From Paulownia fortunei (lineage: Eukaryota; Streptophyta; Magnoliopsida; Lamiales; Paulowniaceae): a stretch of 64,000 bases of DNA. Shown here piece by piece: positions 11,950 to 23,330 of the stretch. How positions within the stretch are numbered: the first letter of the stretch is position 1; the number at the start of each line of letters is the position of its first letter. The position numbers were made by a program, and so were the translations under genes. The notes below the pieces were generated by a model. The model saw nothing but the letters and a program-made list of their open reading frames with translations. It ran no database searches and was not told where the DNA came from. Where the stretch lies: the NCBI GenBank assembly GCA_019321725.1, contig CM033111.1:10230001-10294000 (forward strand), read 5' to 3'.

Positions 11950-12846
11950 TACTGGAATGTTTGGATATTTATTGATGGAGTGCTCCATAAGTTCACAGTT
12001 GCTACAAACTTCTTCATGTTGCACAGATTTGATTTTCTTTATTTTTTAAAGTTCCATGGCTTCAATTTTTCTTGTTAAACTAGTAATCCTAGTATTTACA
12101 TAATCTTCTTGATTAAGGTAATATTTTTCTTTACTAGTATTAGCAAGATTAGATCTAATAGAACATTCAAAAAAATTAACATCATGCCATGACTGAGAGT
12201 TTTTTGCCAAATGGTTTAGATATTCTAAGGTTTCATCAGATTTTTTATCAAGAAACTCACCATTACACATTGTTTCAACAAATTATTTTTTTTCAAGAGT
12301 TAAACCTTCATAAAAAAAACTAATTAAGCGTCATTTTTTAAAACCATAGTGTGACATGAATTCAACAAATTTTTAAATCTTTCCCAATATTGAAAGAAAG
12401 TTTCATTAGAATTTTGAGAAAAAATTTGGATTTGTCTTTTCAAAGCGTTAGTTTTATGAGTTGGAAAGAACTTTTTCAAAAATTCAATTTTCATTTCTTG
12501 CCAATTGTCAATTAACCTAGGTTTTAAAGAATTAAGTCAAGTTTTTGCTTTATCTTTTAAAGAAAAAAGAAATAATTTGAGATTAATAATCTCATTTGTA
12601 TAAGTTTGATCATCAAAAGTGGCACATACTTCACCAAATTCTTTGAGATGCAAGTAAGGGCTTTTAGAGTCTAAAGTATGGAAATTAGGAAGTAAAGGGA
12701 TTATATTTGGTTTGAATTGAAAGTTATTTACATTGAGAGGAAAAATAAAACAAGAAGGAGAAGAATTTTGAGGAGGTTTCAAGTAATAACGCATGGTACG
12801 CACTTATTAATTCTCTTTCATCCTTGACACTTTCATTTCCAGCCAT
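11950..12846 (-). pseudogene. gag remnant, element A
   Basis: The start is the ATG at 12846 (MAGNESVKDEREL), about 180 bases after the primer-binding site. After a frameshift the frame 12803-12537 gives the capsid N-terminal part (IIPLLPNF, SPYLHLKEF, LFLFSLKDKAKT), typical of Athila gag. The next part reads WQEMKIEFLKKFFPTH. The frame 12270-12046 gives MCNGEFLDKKSDETLEYL. At about 11965-12006 a zinc knuckle is recognisable as CSNCELMEHSINKY, with the last cysteine changed to tyrosine. Frameshifts and stops prevent expression. Confidence 0.82.
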
Positions 12847-13022
12847 GGTGGAAGTGTGTGGAGATGATTCAAACAAATTTCTGAATAAAATTTTAGAATT
12901 ATTTCTATCTAAACGTCGAGAATTATGGCTACGATACCATATGACCATATAATCATAAAGAAAATAAACACACAATATTTACAAAGAAAAAATATTTACA
13001 AACCTGAAAACTTACATTGCCT

Positions 13023-13040
13023 TCCCCGACAACGGCACCA
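13023..13040 (-). other. Primer-binding site of element A
   Basis: The minus strand reads TGGTGCCGTTGTCGGGGA, six bases inside the 5' LTR. It is complementary to the 3' end of plant tRNA-Asp with two or fewer differences (the usual element sequence is TGGCGCCGTTGCCGGGGA). This is the primer type used by the Athila clade. Confidence 0.85.
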
Positions 13041-13046
13041 AAAATT

Positions 13047-14992
13047 TGCTATAACTTTAAGGTTGCAAACTCAAGTGTAGATTGTGTTGAGTAATAAATT
13101 TCCTATAGAGAAGTTATTTGAAAAATTCAGAATTATATTTCTAAAAAACAAAAAATGAACTTTATGTGATTTAGAATATATAAAAAAATAGTATACGCTA
13201 TAACTAAAGAAAAACTAAATTAATAAAAGTATTGAGAATTAAGGATCCATTTTTAAGTTTTGGATAAAGGAACGATTATTTATTCTTCTTACCTCTTTTA
13301 CTTGCCACTATTGGAATCCATACATAATGAAGGTTCCAATGGAAATATGTTATCAAATAGTGAGCAATAAGAAAATCATGATATTGTCTTACTATTTACA
13401 AATTATCTCTTATCGCCAACACTTATTTATGGGATCAAGTATTTATGCATACCTTTTTCTATAAAAATTCAAGGTTTCACATTAGCGATTAATATAGTAA
13501 AACCAAATGTCTAACTAAATAAAATCAAGTATTTATTGTGCTATTAGTGATACATATATCAAGAATAACCACAAATAAGTAAGGTTTAAATCAAAAATTA
13601 AAATAATAATACAACACACTTAAATATTTTCTATCATTACAATCGTTCTTCTTCCTCCATCAAGAGGTTCACCATTTTTTTCTCAGTAAAATAAAATTTA
13701 GAAAGATATAATAAAAGTAGAAAAGATTAAAAATAGAAAAGAAACTAGAGAATACATTTCTCTTATTACTAAAAAACTTACATTACTAAAATACTTAGTC
13801 TAAAAAAACCCTATATCCCCCTCCCCCCAATCTTACAAACTTAATACATGGTTTATATATAGTGCTTGGAGTATGCTAGAGGCTAAATATATAATGGAGG
13901 AGTTAAATAAGTGGTATGCTAGTTGTCAAGAGTTGGTAAGTTGTTACACCAAATCCTTTAAATTTTCACCTACCCAATTTAATTGAATTTTTAGGCTGAA
14001 TACAACGCGATTTTGATGATGAGTAAAGAATAGAAGTTATATATATTTATGTGTTGACATATTTTCATGTCACTTGTCAAATTTGGCTATCGGATGAGGG
14101 AGATATGGTTAAATTACTAAATCATATTCAAGAGTCATCTTTCTATATCAGTAGCGCATTACAGTATATTTATTGACTATTTTGACATATTTTTTCACCA
14201 TCTTGTCTACATAAAACTTATTTATCTACCTTTTGTGTATAATATATCCAAATTTTAACTCAAAAGTAATTTTAGTTTAAAAGATATGACCCAATTGGAA
14301 AAATAAGTTAAAATTGAGCTTAACTTTGATGCGAATTTTTTGTAATCTATTTGTACAACCACTTGTAATCCAACTTTTTTGATCCTTACACATTTAGTTT
14401 GGGATCCAAAGTGTACGTGAACTTGTAGATGAATATCATACTATTAAAAAATAAAAAATTGAAAATTAATTAAATATCATAATATTAAAAAATAAAAAAT
14501 TGAAAATTAATTAAATATCATAATATTAAAAAATAAAAAATTGAATATTAATTGAATATCATTCTATTGAATATTTTATAAAAGTATTGCTTAATACGTT
14601 CCACCTATTTATACTATCCACCTTCTTAAATGGATGGAGATTAAAAACATATTTATACTATTCAGCTTTTTAAATGGACGATAGAGATTAAAATCATATA
14701 ACATTAAAAAAAGATTCCGACAGCTCCTAAAAAATATTAAAAATTCAAAATAACTTATCAATCTATAGTCTCAAGAATTAATCCAAAACTATTTCGAAAT
14801 CAAAAATTATGTCAGTTTCTTTAAAACCTGCACAAAAGAAGATAAAATTTTATAATCTCATTTTTTTTCATGTTGATTTCTCATTTTATTTCTAAAACAC
14901 AAAAATATTTTAATTGGAAGTTCTAACAATAATTTTAAAGTAAAAATAATTATATAAATCATAATTAATTGTATTCTTTTAAATGTTCATCA
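13047..14992 (-). repeat. Element A 5' LTR (right on + strand)
   Basis: Direct repeat of 4095-5756, with the same TG...CA ends when read on the minus strand. It contains an additional AT-rich block of about 310 bp (roughly 14437-14745) that is absent from the other LTR. That block holds a 41-bp tandem repeat and a second, roughly 50-bp duplication (14605-14700, TATTTATACTAT... twice). Confidence 0.88.
14433..14575. repeat. 41-bp tandem repeat, about 3.5 copies
   Basis: Copies of ATATCATAATATTAAAAAAT plus TGAAAATTAATTAA start at 14433, 14474, 14515 and 14556, a constant 41-bp spacing. Copies 1-3 are almost identical and the last is partial. It lies in the segment unique to the right LTR of element A. 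Confidence 0.9.
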
Positions 14993-16817
14993 ATATTAAA
15001 TAATTATATGCACATTAAATTTTCTACCGGGATATCCAAGAAAAATAGAAGCAATAAATTTAAAATAATTAAGATATTTAAGGAAATGAAGAATAATCGT
15101 GGATGTCAAAAAAAAAAAAAAGAAAGAAAAAAAAGTAGAAATAAGCATGCAGATGCAAAAAAATGCAGTAATAAATATTCAAACTTCTAATTCCTTTGCA
15201 GACTTTATTAACAAGAAAATACAGACCTGTATCATTTAGTATTTAATAGTTTTTTTTGTACTTTTAATTCTTATATTTTTACATGCAAAATTGGTACAAA
15301 ATTTTTGTTGTTTGTTGAGTAAATTTTTGCTACATTCAACATACCATATTTCTTCATATTGATTAGCGGCCATTATTTTTGTTCTTATCATAATATACAG
15401 GCCGCCAAGATAATTAATTCGGATTTTATATTCTAATTTAATATTTTTTATATTTTATACTATAATTTTTTTACATTTTATATTATAAATGAATGCTTAA
15501 TGTATATAATATTTTGCTAAGTATGCTTGTTTGTGGACCATTTGCACTTGGTATGGATCTGTCACATGGAATGCAAAAAGATAAAATTTAATGTCAAGCA
15601 ATACTTTAATTTAGTTTTTAAATTACACCATAATATTTAGACTAAATTAAAACTAAAAATAATTTTACTACTTAACAGTCTTTAAATTGAATATTAGAAA
15701 CAAGCTTTAATGTATTTTAATTTTGACTTAATCATATTTATATATGTATATATTAACAATTTTATCATTTTATATTTTTTTGAATAAAATGAATAATTAT
15801 ATAGCTTATCTTGAATATATATAATATAAAAAATTCAAGAAATAAAGTAAAATTAGGCACTAAAGTGCACCCCGGACGTGACTGTTTTTCAAACTAAAAA
15901 CCACCGATTTGAAAAACTAAAAATTACAATTTCAATATTAGAAACGAAAGTTGAAACACTAAAGTCTTCACTAAAATATCACGATGTAGCACTTAGCTCA
16001 CACCCATAACTCAATTTTTATCAAGGAAGAATATAGAATCATTATTTGTTGTTGTTGTCGTCTTCATTATAATCCGACAACAAACCTTCCTTATCTCTCC
16101 AGACAAGGAGCGATCCTGTTATAAAGCATATTTCTGAAAAATGGAAAACCTACTACCACGCCCACAGAGCTCTCCGTCGTATGTGAGGGGGACTAGGAAT
16201 TGAACAAATATGTCAGAAGCTAAAATATGAACCTTGTTATATCGCATGAACAAATATGTCGAAGCTATACAAATGTATGTATGACATGATTGCATATACC
16301 TGAATTTGGGAGACGAATATCATTAAATAAATAACTAACTAATTAACACTATTAACTTGTAATGAAAAATTAATTCTTACTATGAGTAGTGGACAGTGAT
16401 GAAACACGCAACTAGTGAACAAGTCATGATTTAATGTTTAATTTGCAAATCATTTTTGAGTTAACATGACAATTAAGTAAATTAAACAATTAACTAATAT
16501 TTAATCACTTGATTAAGAAACTAGTTAATTCAACCAATAAACTAGTCGAGTTAACAAGTAATCACCATACTCTAATTCACAAACAGAAGTTAATTGAAAA
16601 CATAATCAATTAAACAGTAATTTGCTAACTATAATAGTAAGTGAGCTAAATTCAATCAAAGAATTAGTAGATTCCAATCATGAATACTGAAAGATAAACT
16701 AATTTAACTTTGAAACTGGATATCTTATCGGATAATTAATTAAATAATAACTAATCAGAATTTAATTAGTTAATTAACTAGAGAGCAATTAACACAATTA
16801 AATGACACAACTTAATT

Positions 16818-16820
<3 letters not shown>
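14993..16820. other. AT-rich spacer
   Basis: The first bases appear to continue the copia LTR interrupted by element A. Beyond that I see no gene. The ORF at 14969-15190 runs across the LTR edge into poly-A and is spurious. A GC-richer stretch at about 15865-16200 can be read as short peptide pieces (for example KHISEKWKTYYHAHRALRRM near 16115-16177), but I recognise no family. Confidence 0.5.

Positions 16821-16888
<68 letters not shown>
16821..16888. repeat. (AG)34 microsatellite
   Basis: An uninterrupted run of 34 AG dinucleotides. Perfect arrays of this length are usually length-polymorphic, so this is a natural SSR marker. No gene starts here: the small ORF just downstream (16889-17131) has no recognisable content. 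Confidence 0.97.
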
Positions 16889-16891
<3 letters not shown>

Positions 16892-17860
16892 TGTACCTGT
16901 TGGGGGTGGGGCGGGGATTACCCGATATTTTTTTTAATAATTTTTTTCAAAACTTGCGATTTAGTCCCAAGACTTGAAGAATTTTACCAATTGACCCCAA
17001 AGGTTTTCAAAATTTTAATTCAGCCCATAAAACTTATGTTCCTATCAAGTAAGTCCAAAAATATTTTTAGTTTAGCTTTAGTAATTTTATTTTTACCCCT
17101 CACTTTTTATATAATTCCTTATCGATCCTAATGTTCAAGAAAGTTTTTACCTAATAAATTCAAAAAATAAAAATAGCCAAAGAATCAATTATGCATATAT
17201 CGAGCACATCATTCACTAAAATCAATGAAGACAATAAAGTCACATATCACAATTTATTAGAAACGAAATGCAAAACAATTGATGAAGTTGTATTTAACCA
17301 TTTAATTAAATATGATAAAAATTTATCTAAACTTTTTTTTTTTTAAGATTCTACGATAAGTGAGATACTGAAAATCACAAATATGTGTTAATAAATAAAT
17401 TTGCCACTCGAAAAATATGGGACCTCATGAAACTTAAACTTTAGGGGGCTATTAGTGTGATTTGCCCTGAAAATTATGGTAAATATTATAACATGTAAAG
17501 ATTGTTATGGGCATTTTCTTATCCAAAGATAATCTTCAAGTTTATGGTGATTATAGACAATTTTTTAGTTATATTTGATATTTTAAATGATGCACGTAAT
17601 GTCCTCCAAAATATTAATAAAAGCAAATTTAAATATTCTATAGTTTTAATTACCATAATAAGATGGTATCTTAATTAGCACAAATATTAATGAAGAATTT
17701 TAAACTGGTAACCAGTCAGTTTAGATAGATTAGTGATATATTTTAACTCAATTTGTAAAAACTTTAGTCCAATATGTACCACACTTGAATACGTATACAA
17801 TATTGGAGATCAGCTTCCCCAGGCACCCTCTGCAAACTCGTCAGCACTCGCACTTGAACC
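16889..17860. other. AT-rich spacer, no gene
   Basis: No coding region is supported. Around 16955-17050 is a short phrase (TTTAGTCCCAAGACTTG ... TTGACCCCAAAGG) and near 17450 GGGGGCTATTAGTGTGATTT. These phrases are common in dispersed plant repeats, but I cannot define ends or copies. Confidence 0.45.
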
Positions 17861-18269
17861 TAGGGGCGTTAATTTGGGATTATGAATCTAATTCAAATTT
17901 TGGTATGGTAATTACTGAATTTTTGGTATTTTGATAATTAATTTTTTTTAAAAACATAAGAAATATTTAAAAATTAAATATTAAAATTATAATTATATTT
18001 TTTTTCAGTTTTTTTTTTTTGCAAGGAAAAAAATAAAAATAATATAAAAATAAATTATGGATATAAATATGTACATTAAATAAAATATAAAATATATAAA
18101 AATATTAATTTTGCATTCGACAGGTTTGATAAACCAAAATCAAAAATCTAATTAAAACGAATATAATCAAAATCGAATATTAAACCAAATTTTTGATCGA
18201 ATATCGATATGTATCGAATTTTCAGTTCTGATTCGATTCGATCGGTCTACTGAACTCTGAACACCCCTA
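17861..18269. mobile_element. Possible hAT-like MITE
   Basis: About 409 bp bounded by TAGGGGCGTT at the left and AACACCCCTA at the right, which are imperfect inverted repeats (TAGGGGTGTT/TAGGGGCGTT). The flanking octamers CTTGAACC and CTTGAGTT match at five positions and differ only by transitions at the other three, compatible with a decayed 8-bp target duplication. The interior is AT-rich and non-coding, with CGAAT/GATTCGATTCGAT phrases typical of this class of plant MITE. It would be non-autonomous. Confidence 0.55.
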
Positions 18270-19029
18270 CTTGAGTTGATGCCCCGACTCCACCAACACC
18301 ACCATATGGCACCTTGTGTCCTCAATCTCTCTCCTTATCTCCCTCTCACAGACACATCAGATGACAGATCTCAGGATACTCCCATGACAGCGGTCACCGA
18401 ATTCTCAGTGGCAAGCGGTTGTGCATGACTACACACACTCAAATGCAAAGAAATAACAGGGAGCAACTGTTATCCACTTCCGGCAACATCATTCTAATAC
18501 TGCGGCGATTTCACCTTTACTCTTACAATCCACCCCAATTTATACCCAACTACATTATAACTAGAAACTACAAAACAGAGGGTGGTGTTCTTGTTTTGAT
18601 TCTTTTGGTCATGAATTACCACTCTGAAGCCCGAGCCCATGTATCTATGTATTTGTTAGGTTGGCATAGGACTCAGGATACATATGGTAGCAATATTTTA
18701 AATTTTTTGTAGAATCATGTATGACATTCATAATTAAATTGATATAAAATTTTATTACTATCACGATTGATCGATTATGCAAAATTAATTCTTCATGTGA
18801 ATGAAGTCCAAAACTTTATCTTGAGCGCTTCTGGTCGGCAAAGTTGGTAAAACTTGCAAATAAAGTTGCTTCCACATTTTAGATGGAGCAACCACGAACC
18901 AAAAATCCCTTTTCATTCCTAGAATGGTTTGCCTAAAAACTCCAAAGTGTATCTCCTCTTAATATGATTGACATTTTAGATGTCCGCTCGTTATCTGGTT
19001 TATACTAATAAATTGAATTTGATAATTCA
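18270..19029. other. Spacer, unidentified moderate-GC segment
   Basis: The stretch 18280-18660 is less AT-rich than its surroundings and holds a 97-codon ORF (18419-18712). The peptide resembles no family I know, and there are no splice sites or neighbours to support a gene. No other structure is seen. Confidence 0.4.
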
Positions 19030-21300
19030 TAAGGAATTGGTATGTGGGGAGTTTTTTGGGATAATTACACAAATAATTCATGTATAATTAAATTTATCTT
19101 GAGTTATTTTATTCAAAGAGAGAGAATAAAGAACACAAAATAAGAAGAAAAAGAGGGAGGGGACGGTTTCTCTATGGAGAGAGCCAAAAATTTCACACAC
19201 TAAAATGTGAAAAATTCAGCCCCTCTAGGTGTATTTATAAATCTAGTTATTGGTCCCTTAGGTTTTTCCACTCCATGTGGGATTCCAACTTCATAAAGAG
19301 ATTTTCTTAATGAAAAAAGAAAGTTCATGTGTATAATTTCTCAAACTCACTACCTTATTTTCTTCTCATTTTAGGATTAGATTTTTCTATCTTTCAATAA
19401 TTAGTGGACCTTAATCCCATCAACCCCACATGCATTGGACATAAACTTAAATTTATTAAACTCGATTAATTGATTTTTATCAATTAATTCAACTACTCCA
19501 TCATGTTTAATTATGCTTATTTAGTTAATGATATAATTAAATAAATAATTACTCCAATTGAACTTTTTTAATTTTATTAGGTCCAATTACTTTAAAATTA
19601 ATTAAAACCTAATAAATTAATGAATATAATTATCTTAATCCAACAATTGAATATTTGTTGGGTAAATGACGATTTACTCTCCGTATTTTTTTTATAGTTT
19701 TCGCACTTTACCCTTAAAATAATTTAAAAATATTTTTCTCCCTTAATTCATATTCATTTAGCACTTCGCCTCGAAATATAATTTTCAAATTAAATTTTCA
19801 CTGAAAAGCTCTTTGTCAGCTATTGTCGTGCATCTTTCCTCCCAGTTTTTCCTCTCAAAAGTCAAATAAAAAGTTTCATAATATTTTTTTGTTATTACAA
19901 TGATGTAGGCATGATAAATAATTCTATTTTTACTACAAATAGCATAACACGCAGTATTAGAATCAAACAAGTAGTTGCGAATGGCAAAAATGGATAGCAC
20001 AATATTTATGTAATTATATAGTAGTTGGAATTCAGTGTTTCGAACAACATAACTAACATTATTTTTAATTAATATTTGTAACCACTTAGCATTTTTCTTG
20101 TACTGGAACTAACACTATTTAAAAGAAAGCACCATTATTTGTCATGGCTGAACCATTGATAGTAATAGAAAGACTTGTGCGCTTACTATTGACTTATTGA
20201 TTAAATCAATTTTTTACCAACAAACTCTTCATTAGTTGTTGTGATCACGCATATTTTTCTCCTCTTTCCCACTCCTCTTTTCCACTCAAAAGCCTAATAG
20301 AAGGTTTCATAGTATTTTTGATTTAATTGAATAATTAAAATTATTTTAATTACTTAACTCAATTAATTAATCCTCTTATAATTAACTTTTAGCTATTTAG
20401 TTTTAAGAGCATATTGATCATGGTTAATTTCTAGTAATATGCCATGAAAACTTAGATATAGGTGAAGTAGCAAAAAATTTAATCTCCTGAATGGGCTTAG
20501 GATATGGATTATTGATCGAGACATAAATAATTTCATAATTATATATCCATTCCTAATTACTTGACTTAACGGTGAAATTAGAAAATTTATTTTTTTCTCA
20601 CTTTTATCTAGCTTTAGCTAAGGACTTTCAAGTTAAGAATCATAAAAAATACAAGAGATTCCCCTATTTATTTAAATAGGTGATAAATTATTCTTTGACC
20701 ACTTATTAACTTCAATACAAAAATAAATCGTATCTAAAATATTTTCTTTGTGATATTTATGTAATCAGAGAATAATTCAAAGTACAATTAACTATGTACA
20801 AGATTACCATGATGCTTCAAATTTGAGGACTAATTTGTATTATTTCCATGTAAAAAATCCATATCCGTTAATATTTCATTCCAATAAGGAATTTCAAGGT
20901 AGGATTGTTCGGTATACTTATTTTCTAACAAATGGTCACGAACATAACTTACATACACTAATGTTCGTGACACGAGACATTCTCCTGTATAGTATGTGCA
21001 AGTTTTGTTGAATCATTAATATCTCAATAATTATCAACTTGGAGCAATATAAGATCAAAGTCATTAATGTATATTCCTTGATCATCATTATATATCAACT
21101 TGGAGCAATATAAGATCAAAGTCATTAATGTATATTCCTTGATTATCATTATATAGATGACCATACTCCATAGTTATAATGGTTTAAGAATTTCATCTAA
21201 ATTTAATTAATTATAAATAAAAATGAAGAAATGTCTAATTTATTGGTGTTAAAAAAATATTTATTAGGTACTACTCTCATAGTAATAGAAAAATTTATTT
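19030..21300. repeat. LTR-like remnant, copy 3 of the 1-2485 family
   Basis: About 20640-21300 aligns in order with 1860-2480. Shared features are the REGTGATAAATTATTC-like segment near 20680, the ACTATGTACAAGATTACCATGAT segment near 20790, a YATACACTAATGTT segment, and TTTAAGAATTTCATCTAAAT at 21183. The preceding 19.0-20.6 kb has the same LTR-like composition (TTAATTAA tracts, no ORF) and probably belongs to it. Ends are not defined. It contains the 61-bp tandem duplication listed separately. Confidence 0.4.
21032..21153. repeat. 61-bp tandem duplication
   Basis: TATCAACTTGGAGCAATATA ... CTTGATCATCATTATA occurs twice head to tail (21032-21092 and 21093-21153) with one base difference (GATCATC against GATTATC). 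It is a recent local duplication inside an old LTR-like remnant. Confidence 0.93.
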
Positions 21301-23330
21301 ATTTTAGCTGCGAAATATAGGCAAAGTAGATCTAATTTTGTACCTAGCATCATTTTATATCAGAAAATATGACATAGGGGTATAAACGAATAGAATTGAA
21401 ACGAACACATTATTATTTAAATTTGTTTGAATTTTTATAGAGGTTGAAAATTTATGTTTGAATTTGATTTAATATTAATCAAATCAAGTTTGAACAAACT
21501 TTAATCAAATTGAATACGGATCAAACTCGAATATATATACATTTAAATATTTTGTTTACAAATCGAGTAAAGTTCGAGTTGTGTTTCAAATCTTATTGAA
21601 AAAAAATATTTATTAATTTAATTTATTAAATTAATAAATCAAACATGAATAAATTTTAATCTCAAATTAAGTATAAATTATGATAATTTATTTTTCATTC
21701 ATATCCACTCGAGACTTCATTTCACCGGAGAAAGCGGTTTATCCACAAGAATTCGGGGAGAGCAGATGAACTGTGGCGGCGAGTGTAGGGGACAGGGGTA
21801 TGGGCCCATGGGGTTTCTTTCGCTAAAGCCACAATGATTTTCATTGTTGAAGAGTTGATTTCTCCAATTTCTCAAAGAAAGAATCTATGAGAAGGAGATT
21901 TAGTGCTGAAACTATTGTTTCTATTTTTCAACTTTTGCATGTGGTAGGTTGGACATATATTTGTGGTACTTCTTCCAAGAGAGCCAATCAAACGTGTGTT
22001 TCGGAGAAAATTTTCTCTAAAATACATTTTTCATAAAATAGAGACCCAATTAATCCCAGTCTAATATTTTTTAATTCTCAGTATATTAAATTTCCGTGGA
22101 AAACAATTATATTTCTAATATGATGAAATTAAAAAAAATGCAACAACAATTAGATGTTAGTTTAAACAACTCTAACTCAAGTAACACCTTGATGCAAATT
22201 TTGTTGTTATCCTCAAATGTGTTTAGATATATGCAAATCATTTATTTTTTTTTAAATTGATTTTAAGAAGTCTTTAATATTCTTACGTTTGAAATCTCAT
22301 TTCAGCAATTCCTTGAATTATTTTTTGGAAACTTTGAAAGTAATATCGTTATTATTATCGCAATTAGTATAATCCACCTTGTTGCAATTTACTTATTCTG
22401 AAATTTTAAAAATCTTAGACGAAATCTGAATCCAATTTTAGAAAAATACAGTGAATTAAGCACATGTGGTGTGGGCTATGCTTTTTTTCTTTTGAAATTT
22501 TAGTTTAACTTTAATTTTGCACCCTTATTTATTTAGAAAATGATCTTATAAAAAATTGTTTCTAAATTACTTATATAATTGGATAGGTTATCATAATGGA
22601 AACAACTTTCATTATACTTCTTTAATTATGATTTAATATTCATGTTATTATATTCATAACATATAATGTGATTAATATTATGTTTTCACTTATACACGTT
22701 GCATTAAAAATGTAGCAACTAAGAACTAATATTTATTCATGTACTTGCACATAAAATATTACTATTTGCACTGGCATGATGTTATATATATATATATCAA
22801 ATATTTAACCTATTTCTATAGTATAATTAATGTAAATGTGAGGGTAATATTAAGGGCAAGAAAGAGGAAACAGTGGATTTTGGGGTTTACTCCCTCGTGA
22901 CTTCCTTAGTCTTCTCTATTTATCATTTATATAATTTATTTAGTAGGTAATCAATTGTTTTAACTACCCTTTTTTTTTTAATAAATAATTTCTTCATCTC
23001 AATTATGCCGTTCTTTCCTTACACTTTTATGGGCTACAGAAAAAGGTACTAGGAATCGAGGAATTTCTCTCATTCCTTATAAAAAACTCAAGGAATAACC
23101 CGATAACTCGATTAGCTCATTAGTTATTATGATCGTATAATTATAAAAGAAATATCTTATAAACTCTTTTAAAAAATTAATTTAGAATTGCCTTACATAG
23201 TTTCTCAGGAGCTTATAAATTTTTAATTTATTACTTTAAAAGTTTATAAATTCATTAATATTTTTTTTATCAAATACTATTATAAATTCTTGCAAATTTT
23301 ATAAGATGTACAAAAAAACACCCTTTTACC
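21301..23330. other. Spacer upstream of the PMT2-like gene
   Basis: No gene is seen. At about 21375 the sequence AGGGGTATAAACGAATAGAATTG resembles the end of a hAT-type MITE, followed by 300 bp of Asn/Phe-like AT-rich repeat, but no matching right end was found. A short TATATATATATA run lies near 22785. The part nearest the gene (22860-23330) would be its distal promoter. A TATA-like TTTTATAAG at about 23299 could serve the leader at 23330 and beyond, but this is uncertain. Confidence 0.4.

Larger units (their letters stand above)
4095..14992 (-). mobile_element. Element A: Athila-clade Ty3/gypsy LTR retrotransposon, degenerate
   Basis: A complete but dead element of about 10.9 kb. It has two long direct repeats (4095-5756 and 13047-14992), a primer-binding site matching the 3' end of plant tRNA-Asp, a polypurine tract, and remains of gag, protease, reverse transcriptase, RNase H and integrase in that order on the minus strand. 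The RT block (DYKKLN, TRKDHF, CFLDGYS, MPFGL) and the PBS identify the Athila clade. Flanking pentamers ATAAT (4090-4094) and ATATT (14993-14997) are a likely target duplication with one change. All genes carry frameshifts or stops. Downstream of integrase lies a fragment of a captured LOG-like gene, shared with element C at 46.7-59.9 kb. Confidence 0.9.

Noticed and set aside
14433..14575. Regular repeat spacing that might suggest a CRISPR-like array
   Set aside because: It is a head-to-tail 41-bp tandem repeat without spacers in a plant genome; not CRISPR.
15860..16200. Moderate-GC stretch with short readable peptides (YYHAHRALRRM)
   Set aside because: Too short, with stops on all sides and no recognisable family; left as unidentified spacer.
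18419..18712. 97-codon ORF in a GC-richer island
   Set aside because: No homology recognised, no splice or regulatory context; likely chance.
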